64,000 nucleotides of DNA from NCBI GenBank assembly GCA_022419385.1, contig JAJUBI010000001.1:5456001-5520000 (forward strand), read 5' to 3'. The notes beneath the pieces were generated by a model, which saw only the letters and a program-made list of their open reading frames with translations, searched no databases and was not told where the DNA came from. The stretch is from Paraconiothyrium sp. Pb-2020 (taxonomy: Eukaryota > Ascomycota > Dothideomycetes > Pleosporales > Didymosphaeriaceae). A program made the position numbers and the translations under genes. Shown piece by piece: positions 31,472 to 43,000 of the stretch (within the stretch, counting starts at the first letter, position 1; the number at the start of each line of letters is the position of its first letter).

Positions 31472-33238
31472 TCAATCGTAGATGACCCACGCTGTCCTTG
31501 CTACGGCGTCATTGTCGTCATTTAGGCCCGCGCCGTTGAGAAGTGCCGGCGGATCGCGAGGAAGTTCCCCATTGGCGAACTGATGAGCAAGTATGGACTG
31601 CATCGGATCCACATCCGCGACCCCCAACGCCAGAAGCGCTCGTACGGTATCCACTTGGCGGAATGCTTTCGCCGCTATTATTGGGACGGGGCAGTCTGCT
31701 CGAGCGTAAAAATCTTCGTCATCAAGAGCAATGCCGTGGTGACTGAGCGCCTCGAGGAACCCAACGTTGCCTCTTTGGGCGGCCCCTATAATGCAATGTA
31801 CAAGCTCAAAGCCGACGTTGATCTGAATCTCGTGGAGCTGAGCTACGTTAATGACTCCACGTCGAAGGAGAAATCGAATCACTTCTGCTGACTGGTGGCG
31901 CGGCGCAGCTTCGCCCAGTATCTTTAAGGTATGCGCACCACCCAAGGGAAACGGCCTGGGTATGGTTCCGATATTGACGAGCATACGAGTGATGCTTAGA
32001 TACCTGCCTGCCGTGGCTTTGAGTGTACAGTCCAGCCATGGCCGCCATGACTGCTTCCCTTCCAGCTCGAAGCTGCGTTCAAGCACTATCTGGAGCACCA
32101 TCTCAGAACCTGCCTCGCAAGCCCTGCGCATGATCTCCGGGCGCTTGGTCCCGCTAATCTGCGTGTCATTCATGTACCCTTCAATGTCCAGGATCTTCCG
32201 TACGATATCCCGATGTCCCTTCTCAGATGCTAGAAAGAGGGTTTTGTACATGGCGTCTTGATGGCTTTGAAGGTAGTAGCTCGAAGTTGCACGGCCGTGG
32301 TGAGCCTCAAGAAGAACTTTCGCAAGTCGTAGCCTGTCCAGATAGATGGCCAAGTACAGAGCATCCCCGTGTTTCCAAATATTATGCAAATCTTCTCTTT
32401 TTTGCTCCCAAAGGACGTTCACAATCTCAAGAGCTACGGCCTCATTCGTAGCCCGGACAACACCGTCTAAAGGTGCACACTTCATGAAGCCGCAGAAATC
32501 CCATTCAGCACCATGTTGCATCAGCCAGCGTAGCAAATCCACATTCTGAGTATATACCGCCGCATACAAGGGAAATCCGAAGAAACGGCTCCAAGGTTGC
32601 AACATCACCCGTGGATGTGCCAACAGAGCATCCACTAAGCCCGCTCTTTTGAGGTATACAGCTGCGACCAGCAAGTGGTCATCGAATGTTTCGTAATGAT
32701 CGATCGGGGTGTAGTGGCTACTGAAACCTTGGTCTACAGCAACGCGACAAAGTTCGGTCATGAACCGAGCGCGTGTTCGCTCAACATCGCTGGTAATTTT
32801 CTCATGTTTGATGATTTCATCCACCGTGTTATTCAGGACACCAGGAAAATACCAGACGGCTTCGTCGTAAGGCTCATATGGACGTGTGAGAGCGAAGCGT
32901 GCTAGAAAAGTTACAATGTTCGGATGGTCCAAGAAGCAAGGGGATGGCTTCGCGTGTCCTGCTGCGAGAAAGTGGCAGTCCTTCAAGATTTTGAAGACTT
33001 CTGCTTCAAATGTAGCTGCTTACGTTGTCAGTGCGTTGGCCTCTTCTTCATGATTCATTTATTGAAGTTGCCTACTATTGACAACTGCAAGGCTGACGAC
33101 GTCAGGATTGTACCATATACCATCATACCTCCAATAGTCCCGATGTCGCCTTTTGCATTTGTGACAGGCACCGTCGCGAGGGACGACTTCCTCGACAACT
33201 TGCTGGAATAGTTCGAGCGGTAGCTTTGAGAATCCCAT
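31472..33238 (-). CDS. F-box/ankyrin-like protein, 568 aa
   Basis: Two exons (33238-33076 and 33015-31472). The first exon is hidden by a 60-nt intron with a GTAGGC donor and CTGAC branch site; splicing gives VVNTTFEAEVFKILKDC in frame. The start MGFSKLPLELFQQVVEEVV is an F-box-like helix of the LPxEL type, followed by CHKCKRRHRD, which might be half of a metal knuckle. The body is a series of helical hairpins like degenerate ankyrin repeats: DHLLVAAVYLKRAGLVDALL, PLYAAVYTQNVDLLRWLMQH, DALYLAIYLDRLRLAKVLLE and IAAKAFRQVDTVRALLALGV. Such fungal proteins are usually lineage-specific and may be substrate receptors of SCF ubiquitin ligases, which is inference. The TTG-started frame beginning at 32986 is therefore not the true start. 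Confidence 0.78.
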
Positions 33239-33733
33239 GCTGTGATCAGGGAGGCATGTGGTGCCTTGGCAGAATTAAGCGCACTTTTGTCGAGGGGAAT
33301 CTATGTACGAGTACAGCATTAATGAGCGGACGGTAGCAAAGCATAAGAACCTGCAATGATGGCTGCCTTGTTTTGTCGGGACCTGACGCAGTCGGGCGTA
33401 CTGCAAGTAAGACGATGCAAGTAGCCTCATTCAATTCGTGGAAGGATGGTAGGCTAGGCCATATTCTGCGCTAGTACCGTTCGAGTCAAGGCTGCCTTTC
33501 GGCGTGTGAATTGGCAGCCTTCCTCACATCGTCAATAATAGAGTGTTATTTTGAAAGACTAACATTTATCAATTAGAAGGCTCTATAACATACGGAGTCA
33601 AATGTATGCAGCATATTTGATTCAAGTAAAGCGAAGTCTTTCTTGTGAGTAACGCCAATGACCGAGGACTATGTTGACATCATCATACCATAGGTAAGGA
33701 ATAACCGACTCCACGTGCCAAAACCATGTTCCT
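33239..33733. other. Intergenic
   Basis: 495 bp, no gene seen. Confidence 0.35.
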
Positions 33734-34069
33734 TCAGACTGAGCTCTCATATCCTGTCGGCCCCGGCGCTGGGCCATCAGGGCCGGACCATTTCGCTAAC
33801 AAGTCCTTCCACTCCTTCAACTTCGGCGCCATATCGTTCAGCACTTTCTCGTACTTGGCCATGGCCTCCGACGCTTGCTTCATCGCTTCGACCATCCCAT
33901 CGTCATTACCAGCGGTGACTTGGCCTGACAGTGACGAAATCTTTGGGTACCAGTCTTCCGAGGCGTCGTCTAGCTCGTTCGCTACTTTCTTGATCATGGG
34001 AATGTGGGTTTGCTGGAGTTCTTTGCGTACCATTTCGTAAAGCTCTGCTTTCAGCTTGGGGTCGGTCAT
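33734..34069 (-). CDS. Small helical hypothetical protein, 111 aa
   Basis: Starts MTDPKLKAELYEMVRKELQQ and continues as amphipathic helices (VEAMKQASEAMAKYEKVLND, KLKEWKDLLAKW) with an acidic middle and a Gly/Pro tail (SGPDGPAPGPTG). Coiled-coil-like heptads are visible in the helices. No signal peptide or domain known to me. An in-frame ATG at 34138 would add 23 residues (MTPQTSHLTPSIW...), but that part looks like leader sequence, so I prefer 34069. Function unknown. Confidence 0.6.
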   Translation of the reverse strand: MTDPKLKAELYEMVRKELQQTHIPMIKKVANELDDASEDWYPKISSLSGQVTAGNDDGMVEAMKQASEAMAKYEKVLNDMAPKLKEWKDLLAKWSGPDGPAPGPTGYESSV

Positions 34070-34740
34070 GCTTGGAGGTATTTGTATGGTTGTTGAAGTC
34101 CAAATACTGGGGGTAAGGTGGGAAGTCTGTGGGGTCATTGATCATGGTGTGCGACTCTCTTATGTACTTTCAGCAGCGTTTGCTCTTAAACCAAGCGATC
34201 GAACAGCGTGACCATAGAAGCAGGAATCAAACCAAAAGTCCTAGCGAATATCTACTCGCTTGCATTTGCTAGTAAATGCTAGACGTACTCACGTTTAACA
34301 CTGACTACTTAAAAGCCGGATGATGCTGAAGTAAGGGATAATCCATAGCTTTGTGAATGGTTCATTCCGATAGGTTAGTTCATAACGAGACAATTATACA
34401 AGACAGGGGATTGATACTGTGAAGACGGTTTCAGATGCCGCGTTGAAATAGTAAGTACTGCAGCAAGAGCTATACAGTGACCGTAGTACAACAATGATCT
34501 CTATCGAATGAGAAAAGCCGAATCGTGAATATGCCAGCTACCCGCAATTGTATCCGTACCCATCATTCTCCATGATCACATGTTATGTTTTCACCTATTC
34601 CTAGAAGTGCTTCCCCTGAATGACCAACAGCAACTTAACCGAGGGGCAGAGGATATTTGCAAGACCGAGAGACAAGTCTACTCGTATACAAAAACAACAT
34701 CTGCAGCCGTGGGTCGGAAGTGGTCATTCATCCGTGTGAC
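34070..34740. other. Intergenic
   Basis: 671 bp, no gene seen. Confidence 0.4.
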
Positions 34741-35563
34741 CTAGCTACCCAGTCCAGAGAAGCCACCGCTGCTGGTACGAGCAGACGGGCGAGGCGAAGT
34801 TGAGAGAAGAGAGTGCTGACGACCCAGATGAATACGCGGAGGTGGATCAAAGCGAGGCGCGCGGTATTGATGCTGAGGTTCACGGCCCGAAGCGGAAGAA
34901 ACAGCAGGGCGATCTGCGAGCGACCGGCCGGCGGTGGACTTCATGGCGAGCTCCTTGTCTACTTCTGTACCTCGTGCTTGACCCAGTGCGGCAGTTGAGA
35001 CCGCCAGTAGAGGAGTGTTGTCGAGCTTCTTCAGTACTGTGCGCGAATGTTCACCTATGTGGCAAGCGCTGACAAAGGTTCCGTCTCGTCGCTCATACTC
35101 ATCTCGATCATGTGACCGCACGGTAACAACGGTCGAGACCAACTCCGAGGTGGAAGCACGTAGGTGAGCGCTGTGGGTTGGGGGAGGCCGCAACTACATC
35201 GAGGGTACCTGCGAGACGTCGATCTGGTGTGATTGAGACTCGTCAGCAAAAGGCAACGTAGCCATCTCGTAAGAACTGGCTGGATATCACCAAGCTGCGA
35301 ATTTACGGAACCTTCGAAGTCAGGGAAAGGTGGTGGTCGACGGAGACAACCAGCGAGTGTACTTACAGGTAGAAGTGTTCGACACAGGCTTTGAGTCGTT
35401 GCCGTCCTTGGGACCCTCACACTGGGTGGTTGCTGAAATAGTCAGTTGAAGCATAAAGTACGGTATTCAAAAGGTGTCGTATACATACCACGCGCTTTGC
35501 CCTTTTGAACATTCGATACCTGCTTGCCCCCCTTGTGACCGGCCGTGTGCAGATGGTTCGACG
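34741..35563 (-). CDS. Candidate multi-exon gene, 3' part, unknown product
   Basis: Four exons fit on the minus strand: 35563-35489, 35432-35367, 35279-35209 and 35142-34741. Between them lie introns with GTATGT, GTAAGT and GTACCC donors. The phases (1, 1, 0) agree across all three junctions, which is unlikely by chance. The joined product contains HTAGHKGGKQVSNVQKGKAR, TTQCEGPKDGNDSKPVSNTS, SSYEMATLPFADESQSHQID, VVTVRSHDRDEYERRDGTFV and LLAVSTAALGQARG, then an Arg/Ser/Pro-rich end. No domain is recognised and it is probably disordered. The 5' exons must lie upstream; an ATG at about 35904 (MAPVNCNGKTKANMLTANPT) behind a TATATAA-like stretch, and MSEDKDKVLL further on, are candidates I could not connect in frame. 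It could be a young or lineage-specific gene. Confidence 0.42.
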
Positions 35564-37131
35564 CTGATAGTGTCAATGACCGAATACATAAGCTACCAGA
35601 AGAGATGTACAATTTTAAACCACTGCTTTGACTTTGACCTTAACGTAGTTGCGACGAGCGACCTGAGGGACGACGGAGTATGCAGCTAGACGCCGCACGA
35701 CTGAACAGGTTAGTGCTTGAACGGCAGTGTATCTCTAGTACAAACATACCGAGAAGGACCTTGTCCTTGTCCTCACTCATGCGAACAGCTTTCTCGAGCA
35801 TCCGGGATAAACCCCACGGACAGGGCGACGCCGCTTGCCGACTTTGGTTGGGTTTGCCGTCAGCATGTTTGCTTTCGTCTTGCCGTTGCAGTTGACGGGC
35901 GCCATGTTGGTCGAGGTGTGGGCGAAGAAAAGCGGTGTAGTGAGTTCTGATGAGAGAAGAGCAAGCATTATATGGGTCGAGTACCTGGGGTGGTCTACCC
36001 TCGCCTTGTTCCCTTCTAGCTGGCGTCACTCGACCACTAAGCAATCGAAGCTGGCCGGAGTGAAAGACATGACGCCATTGGTACACATCGGCTGGAAGTA
36101 GGAGAGAGGAAACGAATATTATAACACGCCGCTCGGGACGGATGAATAGTAACAACAAGAAGCGGGTCCGCAGGTAGAACATAGGTGCAAACATCTCTTC
36201 CACATAGCCAAGTTTTAGCGGATACTTCCACAGGTTCGAATATCAAAGCACTCGATTTCGAGGACGACGAATAAATAAATCCAAGACTTGCATTGCAAGA
36301 ACATAGAAGTAGTCTCTACATATTCCTGTCTCATTTTAGTAAACAATGCCTTCACAACCATCCAATATGACAGGGATTCTGGCACATTTTCCTCAGCATC
36401 TTCGAGATGGCTGTAGAATAATAATTTAGGATCTTTTCCTTAAGCCCTGGACTCAGGTCAGCTAGGTACTGGTAAGACAGCACCGCAACACACTCCTACC
36501 TACCGCAGCACCACTTCGAGTGTCTCCCTTGCCCGATGCCTTTAACGCAACCCTTTACTAGCCCCGAAAACATTTTGTTCCTCTCCACACCGACCAGTCT
36601 TACTCTGAATGGTTCCTCGCATGGCTTGCACCGTTGTACCATTCTACAGTGAAAAGGGCGGCAAATTTGTGCGCGTTTGTACCTTAATGCATGCTCTTGT
36701 GTGCGGGTGGCTTCTAGATGTTGTCAATTCATCGACGTCCAAAGATGCATCGTGAGGGTAAGGATGAGACATTTCGGCGGAGATTTAGAGGTGCTGCCCG
36801 AATCGTACGAGATGAGAGGCAGTGAGTCGATGAGGTGAGTCGAATAGACTGTGAGATACGAAGAATTGTAGATGAACCGTGATGTGCTTGACCTGTAGCC
36901 TGCATCTGAGGCGCCACCCCTGGCACATTACGTACCTGTAGTCTAGTTAATGCCGGATACTTGATTGGAGACTTTCAATGAGACCACTGGATGCTAGATA
37001 AGCTTTCCTAAGGTGCCAATATGTAATTGTGAGTGTCAGCATGTTTAAGTAGTACGAATATCTACGGGTATATCCTCCTCATCGTCCTCTTTGCAATCGG
37101 AGTCGCCCCTGGCAACTTTTCTCACAGCCAT
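35564..37131. other. Region holding the unresolved 5' part of the candidate gene, then intergenic
   Basis: 35.56-36.0 kb has donor- and acceptor-like words on the minus strand (GTATGTTTG ... CTAACCTGTTCAG at about 35747-35700) that fit an intron of the candidate gene, but no single set of joins satisfied frame and start. 36.0-37.1 kb shows nothing I can support. Confidence 0.35.
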
Positions 37132-37865
37132 CTATACAGCAGCATCCAACGCCTCTTTCTCCGTCTTTCCCCCCTTTTCCAATTGCCTCGTGATACTTCC
37201 GTTCGCGCCCCTTCCACCAGTGGGATCCTTCCCTGCCGCAACAGCATCATCAACATCTGTATACTGTTAGCATACCACTCATCACCAACCCCCAAACAAG
37301 GTTCACCATTAATCGACTGCCTACCCTGAAACCCCTCATCCATCTCCGCCGCCTCACGCCCCACCCACCGCTTCATCTTATGATTGACGAACTCGCGGAA
37401 ATCCCACTCTTCGTCTTCCAGATCAGACGCAGGTGCAACCCAGATGTATGTCTCGGCCTCAACCTCCTCGCCCTCGATGTTGTCTTCTTCTTTCTGCGAG
37501 AGGTCGCCCATACCGCCTTCGCCCTCAGCTGCCTTGCCGCCTTTCTGCTCCAGAACGCGCACGCGTACCTTCCGTCGCTCGTACATGTCACCCTCGAAGA
37601 TGTCCAGCCTCCAGATGTCGCCGTCTGTGAGGCCTGTAACGAGGGTGCCGCGGACAGATGAGGAAGGGGAGGACGGTAGGACGGCGGGGTAGTCTGCATG
37701 ACGGACTTGGCGGCGTTGGTGGGCGTGTAGTATGGCGGGACGAATGTGGAGGAGAGATGCGTGTGCGGGTGTCGGCGGGGTAGGCTGACCCCAGATTACG
37801 CGGTGGAGGACGGGAGGTGCCATCAGTGTGCCATAGAAGAAGGCCGTGTGCGTGCCATCTGCCAT
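37132..37865 (-). CDS. AIG2-like gamma-glutamylcyclotransferase-fold protein
   Basis: Two exons (37865-37325 and 37256-37132) give 221 residues. The start TAFFYGTLMAPPVLHRVIWG is the signature first strand and loop of the GGCT-like/AIG2 fold (xYGTL). The strand-turn DIWRLDIFEGDMYERRKVRV carries the E-G-x-x-Y and the acidic residues expected at the active site. Relatives cleave gamma-glutamyl amines or cyclise gamma-glutamyl peptides; the fungal substrate is not known. A charged, Lys/Glu-rich insert (EQKGGKAAEGEGGMG...) lies in the middle. The 68-nt intron has a perfect CTAAC branch site; without splicing the frame runs on into unrelated Arg-rich sequence. An in-frame ATG at 37922 could add 19 residues (MLADIIEYLTNLSTEDPPT). 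Confidence 0.85.
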
Positions 37866-38429
37866 GGTGGGAGGGTCTTCTGTGCTGAGATTTGTGAGAT
37901 ACTCTATAATATCTGCAAGCATACCCACGTCTGCGTAGAGCGACGCAACTATGCCAGTATGGAAGAAGCACTGAGGGGACTTGATCTTACACTTCGTTAT
38001 TTGGGTTGAAGGCAGTGACTTCTTATAGAATGAGATATGAATGTATTTGTGACCCAGGCAATTGAGAAGAAGGTTCCTAGAAAACAGAAACTGAGCAAGC
38101 AAGACAAAGGCTGTCACACCTCTGAGAGTCTTAGAGTAGGACTGATGTTTGTCGTTGGCCCCGCCAAACAGCAGCCAAATGACGCCGTCGATAAGGCCTT
38201 ATCGCAGCCCCCTGCAACGGGCACTACTGCACGAAAGCTTAGCCTATGATCGGCACGCCGCGGCTCCTTTTCTATGGACTCGAATGCGAAATAAACAATC
38301 GCAATTTCCTGCGCATCCGGCGCAAGAATTGCGGCGCCTCTTGCGTCTCATCCGACTCTCGACTAACGCGTCGCACCGTCTTTCACCTCTGCTTCCGCCT
38401 CCGCGTCTGGAGAGGACCACAAAGCCACC
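37866..38429. other. Divergent promoter region
   Basis: 564 bp between head-to-head genes; nothing recognised beyond likely promoters. Confidence 0.4.
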
Positions 38430-39362
38430 ATGGGCTTCATCAATGACATCGTCACCTCCATCGCGCCAATCTTGTGCGTGTCCCACCACCCACCAAACCT
38501 CCTACCACAGCACTAACACCCCTCCAGCATCGCGACAAGCCCGGTAACCAGCTATGCCGACCAAATCTACAGCATCCACCGCACGCGCTCCTCCGCCGGC
38601 TTCTCTCTTGACATTCCCCTCATCATGCTCGTCGCCAGCATCCTCAAAGTCTTCTACTGGTTCGGCGCTCATTTCAGCACCTCGCTCCTCGTTCAAGCCC
38701 TGCTTATGATAATCGTTCACATCGTCCTTCTCCACGTCGCACTCACCAACCGCGCTCCCCCGTCACATCTTCCTTTCCAGCCCGCCTCCGCGCGCAAACG
38801 CCCGTATGATTTCTGGCAGTGGAGGAGTACACGGCCGTATTGGATGTTTGTGAGCTACTTCACGCTTGGGTTGTTGGTTATGCATGTGCTGCTTTCCTCA
38901 ACGGCCATGTTCATACCGTATACAGAAGTCCTGGGCATGATTGCGCTGACGGTCGAGGCGACGCTCCCTCTGCCGCAGCTGCTGGCTAACTATCAACGCC
39001 GCGGGTGCAAGGGTTTCCGCCCCTCTGTCATCGCGAACTGGATCGTCGGTGACACCTTCAAGATGTGGTTCTTCTTTGCGTCTTCGGCTGGTGAGGTGCC
39101 CTGGGCTTTCAAGATCTGCGGTATATTCCAGGCTACTTGTGACCTGGGGCTGGGTTTGCAGTGGTTCATTTGGCGCGACGGACCCGAAGGCATGGCTGCG
39201 ACGGGCGAGAAGGAGCTGAGAAGTCCACCCCCGGAAAGAATGGCCGAGTCGTTCGAAATGTTGAAGGGTGCACCTGGCTACGGCGAGAAGGGTACAATCG
39301 GCGTGGGCATCGATATGGGAGACAGCGTGGGAACATGGGAGAGACAGAGAATGGGCATATGA
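38430..39362 (+). CDS. ANY1: PQ-loop membrane protein, ANY1/CFS1-SLC66A2 type
   Basis: Two exons (38430-38473 and 38528-39362) give 292 residues. The first PQ-like repeat is TSYADQIYSIHRTRSSAGFS and the second is LPLPQLLANYQRRGCKGFRP, each opening a three-helix bundle; about seven membrane helices are visible. LDIPLIMLVASILKVFYWFG and VIANWIVGDTFKMWFFFASS closely match yeast Any1 and human SLC66A2 as I remember them. Any1 sits in Golgi and endosome membranes and opposes lipid flippases, probably as a scramblase. The first exon of only 44 nt encodes MGFINDIVTSIAPI before a 54-nt intron. The C-terminal tail is soluble, with MAESFEMLKGAPGYGEKGTI. Confidence 0.88.
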
Positions 39363-40032
39363 TGGGAATAGGCGGCAGAAGAGAGTGGTTGAAAGGGACG
39401 AACACATACACGACCAGACGACGTGGCAAGATACTACGCATATAGACCTCTGGGTATTATGTAATTTTTAACCCATCCGAGCGAGCCAATCCACATTTGG
39501 GTGTCAAAGTATCTGGACGGATAATTTAGTCACATTATGCATGCACGGCTGAGATATGCATCCGATGCATCGAAGTCATCATTTAACAGGGAGTCTGCCT
39601 GCTCGCTATCTACAACTACCAAAAGATGGCTCACCACCGCGCATTTATATGCCCCCCCCCACACAACCCTGAAAACAGCAAATAATGTAGTGGCTAATTC
39701 ACACTGTGGGATATCGACTGTCCGTTACCATTCGCAAAACCCCAAAACTCCAGTTATGCTTGGATGCTTATGCACCTCAGCATGCAGAAGTATCATATGC
39801 TGAGAAAACACCATCGCCATGCGGGTAATCGTTTGATATACTGAAAAGTGAAATTATGAAAAGATTTCACATGTCGAGAATGGTTACGTTTCTTACCTGC
39901 CGCGCTAGGAAGTGCCGGTGTGTATGGCGAGGACATCGCATGGATGAAGGAGGTCATTGGCGATTTGATTCAGGCGAATCGCTAGTAGGCGAACGTGCCT
40001 GCATTCGGCGAAGCTTGAGCTGAGGTGTCATC
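39363..40032. other. Intergenic between convergent genes
   Basis: 670 bp. It contains a cccccccccc run at about 39650 but no gene. Confidence 0.4.
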
Positions 40033-43000
40033 TCAAGCATCGTGAGGCGGCGTTTCCGGAACTTCGATTGTATTCTCCGGTATATCGTCATCCGGCGTCT
40101 TCGCCCTAAACCTGGAGCGGGTCGGTGGATCGTTACGATACGATAGGGAACTTCGTGCTTGAGCACGTCGCAAATGCGCTTCGAGCTCGTCGATCGCATC
40201 CGGAGAGTAATTTGCCGACCTGGTTTCTCTTCTTCGCATAGGAGAGCCCCGTTCAACAGTGACTTTTGCAGGGGATGACATGTGCTGCTGGTGTTGGCGC
40301 TTCGGCGGAAGCCTGGTTACCTTTGCGCTCTTAGGAGTTGTAATGATGAAGTCAGGTCCCTGAGGACTACGTTTTGTACCATGTGGAATGGCTTCGGTTG
40401 CTGACCCCTGGATTTCTTGCGAATCGTCAAGCGGGATGGGATCTCGACTGCTTCCTTTCGCTGGTAAAGAAGCTCCTCGAGGTGGCGCTAGTGTTGGAGT
40501 CTTCGGACGTTTTTTGGGTAGGCTTTCAGCTTTCAGGTCCGGTGAATGTATGCCCACTATACGTGGTTCTCCCTCCATAAAGTCCTTTACTGGACTGGGC
40601 TCGATCCGCAACTTCTTTTGAACCGTATCATTTGGACTGTTCTCAACTACAGTCTCTCTTCGAGATCGTTTTGGGGACTTCCTTACTGGTGACGTAATCA
40701 AGACTATCGGGCTTCTGCTCTTACGAGGTACGGCAATAGGGGAAGCCTGTTGACCACTGGCGGCAGGTGTTTCCTTGCGCTTGACATCAGACACTACGTC
40801 AAGCTTGATTGGTGCTGCCACGCTTGATGAAGGAGACCTCTCGCGTTTTTTTGGCCGCCGAGGCTGAAACGGTGGAGCGAGCCTAGGGTGTTCCTGAGTA
40901 CTGGCCGAGGTAGGTAGCTTTTCTTTCCCATGGGCGGGTGCTTCCTTCACATCCACCGTGGCATTTGCATTTCCTTCCTTCTCCGCAACAATTGGCTTTT
41001 GCTCAACGTTATTCTTCGTGTTCACGGCAGCATCCGTAGCGCCATTCTTCTTATCCTGCTTCTTCTGCTGCTTCGCTCGTTCACGCTCCGCCTCTTGCTC
41101 GGTGTTCAGCTTCTGTAGAATGTCACGCATGGCAGCTCGCATATCTGGCATAGCCATATCTGGCCAGTCAGTCTCTACGTGCATCTCGCCTGAGAGCAGT
41201 CGATTTTTGAAGACGTCAGGATTCTCAAAGAACTTTTGCGCATACCCCAGGAGATACACACCGCAATCACTGAAGTTCTGTTGCTGCGGTATCTGGCTTT
41301 CTTTGGCGTAGTACGCATTCTGCGATATCTTGGCTTCCATGCCCCGCTTCTCCTGGCCCTCTGCAAGCATATACTCTTTGAGGACTCGAACAGCAGGACT
41401 TTTGGCACCACCGCCTAGTGAATCTAAGACGACGATGACCGGCTGATCGAGATCCCATTTTTTGGGCGGAGGACCAAGTCGACGCTTTGGCTTCTTGGGC
41501 GACAAAGATGAGCCGCTGCTAAGCAATATGCCTTCCGGCTTGCTATCATTGAGGCTCAGTTTGTTCAGCTGTGCAGTCTCCGCAGCGGGAGACTCCGCAA
41601 CGCTACTGCTACCGCTCGGTACGTGCCGGCCTGAGTCAGGGCCAGTTGCACGCGGGTCAACTATGTTGAGATCTGAATCGTCGGGATCAACCACTTCGTC
41701 TACGGCACGTGGTGCCGATGGTTTTGAAGGCGCATCAACCAGCACAGGTGGCGGCATCGATTGTGGATCTCCGGCTTTCATTACATGTCCTGCAGGAGAT
41801 TCTCTGTTCCGTTCGTTCGGAGTTTCTGAAGAAAACAATCTTTCGCTTTTCGTCAGGTCTTCGATAGCCGGCGTACGGGCGATGTTAGAGACGTTGCAGA
41901 TGATGGCGAGATACCAATGGATATCCTGATTAATAGGTACCACAATGTAGTCGTAACTAAAGATGTCTTCTTTAGATGTCCACCTTGCGACTCCTTGGTA
42001 GTTGATCAAGCCCTTCTGGCCGGGTATCTTCCGCGTTAGTGTTGTAAAGAAGTGTGTGTTGAAGATGTAGACTTTTTCGCGAGGGACTTTCATCTGGTCG
42101 AATAAATACAGGAGATAGAAGTCAATGAGCTGATCGTTAAGGAATTGGCCATTGTCGAGGCGCTCTAAATCTGTGAAGTCGACCACCGCGCGACGTCGCC
42201 CGGAGCCATAGTTCAGTTGTTTCTTCCATGGGGGGCCCAAGCCGTGTATTTGCGAATATCTTTCCACCTCAGGCTCATCTTCAAAATCCCCCAAGTCCAC
42301 GGTGTGCGCTTGGGTAGCCCGAGTACTTCGGATTGGGCGCTCTGAGGTGCGCTGGTGGGTGTTGTTATGAGCGGGAATTCTCGCGGATGTGAAGGACTTC
42401 TGTGATGTCGGATCACCGTTTCCGGGGGCCAGATTATCCAAAAGTCTAGAGCGTCTCACACCGTTCGGCACTTTGACGACTTCATCACCGCCTCTAGGCA
42501 GAAGCGCCGCGTTCGGTGAAGTTGAGATGACAGCCAGCGGTTTCTGGAAAATCGTCTTCATGAAGTCTCTGATGTCATAGTCAGCATGACCCCAAACACT
42601 GAAGAAACAGATGGTATTTAGGCGTGTCGCAACTTGCTGGTAATACGCAAGAAAAGGGATTGAACTGTCTTTGTCCTGAAATGTAGTGGTCCCTACTCAC
42701 CTCGATTTCGGAGCCAAGGACTTTGTGGTTATTGAATTGGCGAGCGCGGTCTCAAAGGTAGCGAGGTTATCTTGATTCTCAAATTCCAGATCCACTATGT
42801 ACTGAACACCAGCGGCGTCCGCGGAACCAGTCAGACGAATGCGCGATCTGTGGTCTGATTGCGCACTGAGGACTTTCTTGAATGAAATTCCGTATATGAT
42901 ATCATTTGGATCCGAGCTTGTGATGCGATACTCATTCGATACCTTTGAGTCCAGAAAGAGGTCTTGATCAGTCCCATTGAAATTATGCGCTCTGGCCCAT

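Noticed and set aside
35055..35420. 121-codon minus-strand frame running through two putative introns
   Set aside because: It reads through GTAAGT and GTACCC donors; the spliced frame gives better protein sequence and consistent phases.
41462..41929. 155-codon plus-strand frame inside ULP2
   Set aside because: Antisense shadow of a strongly supported exon.
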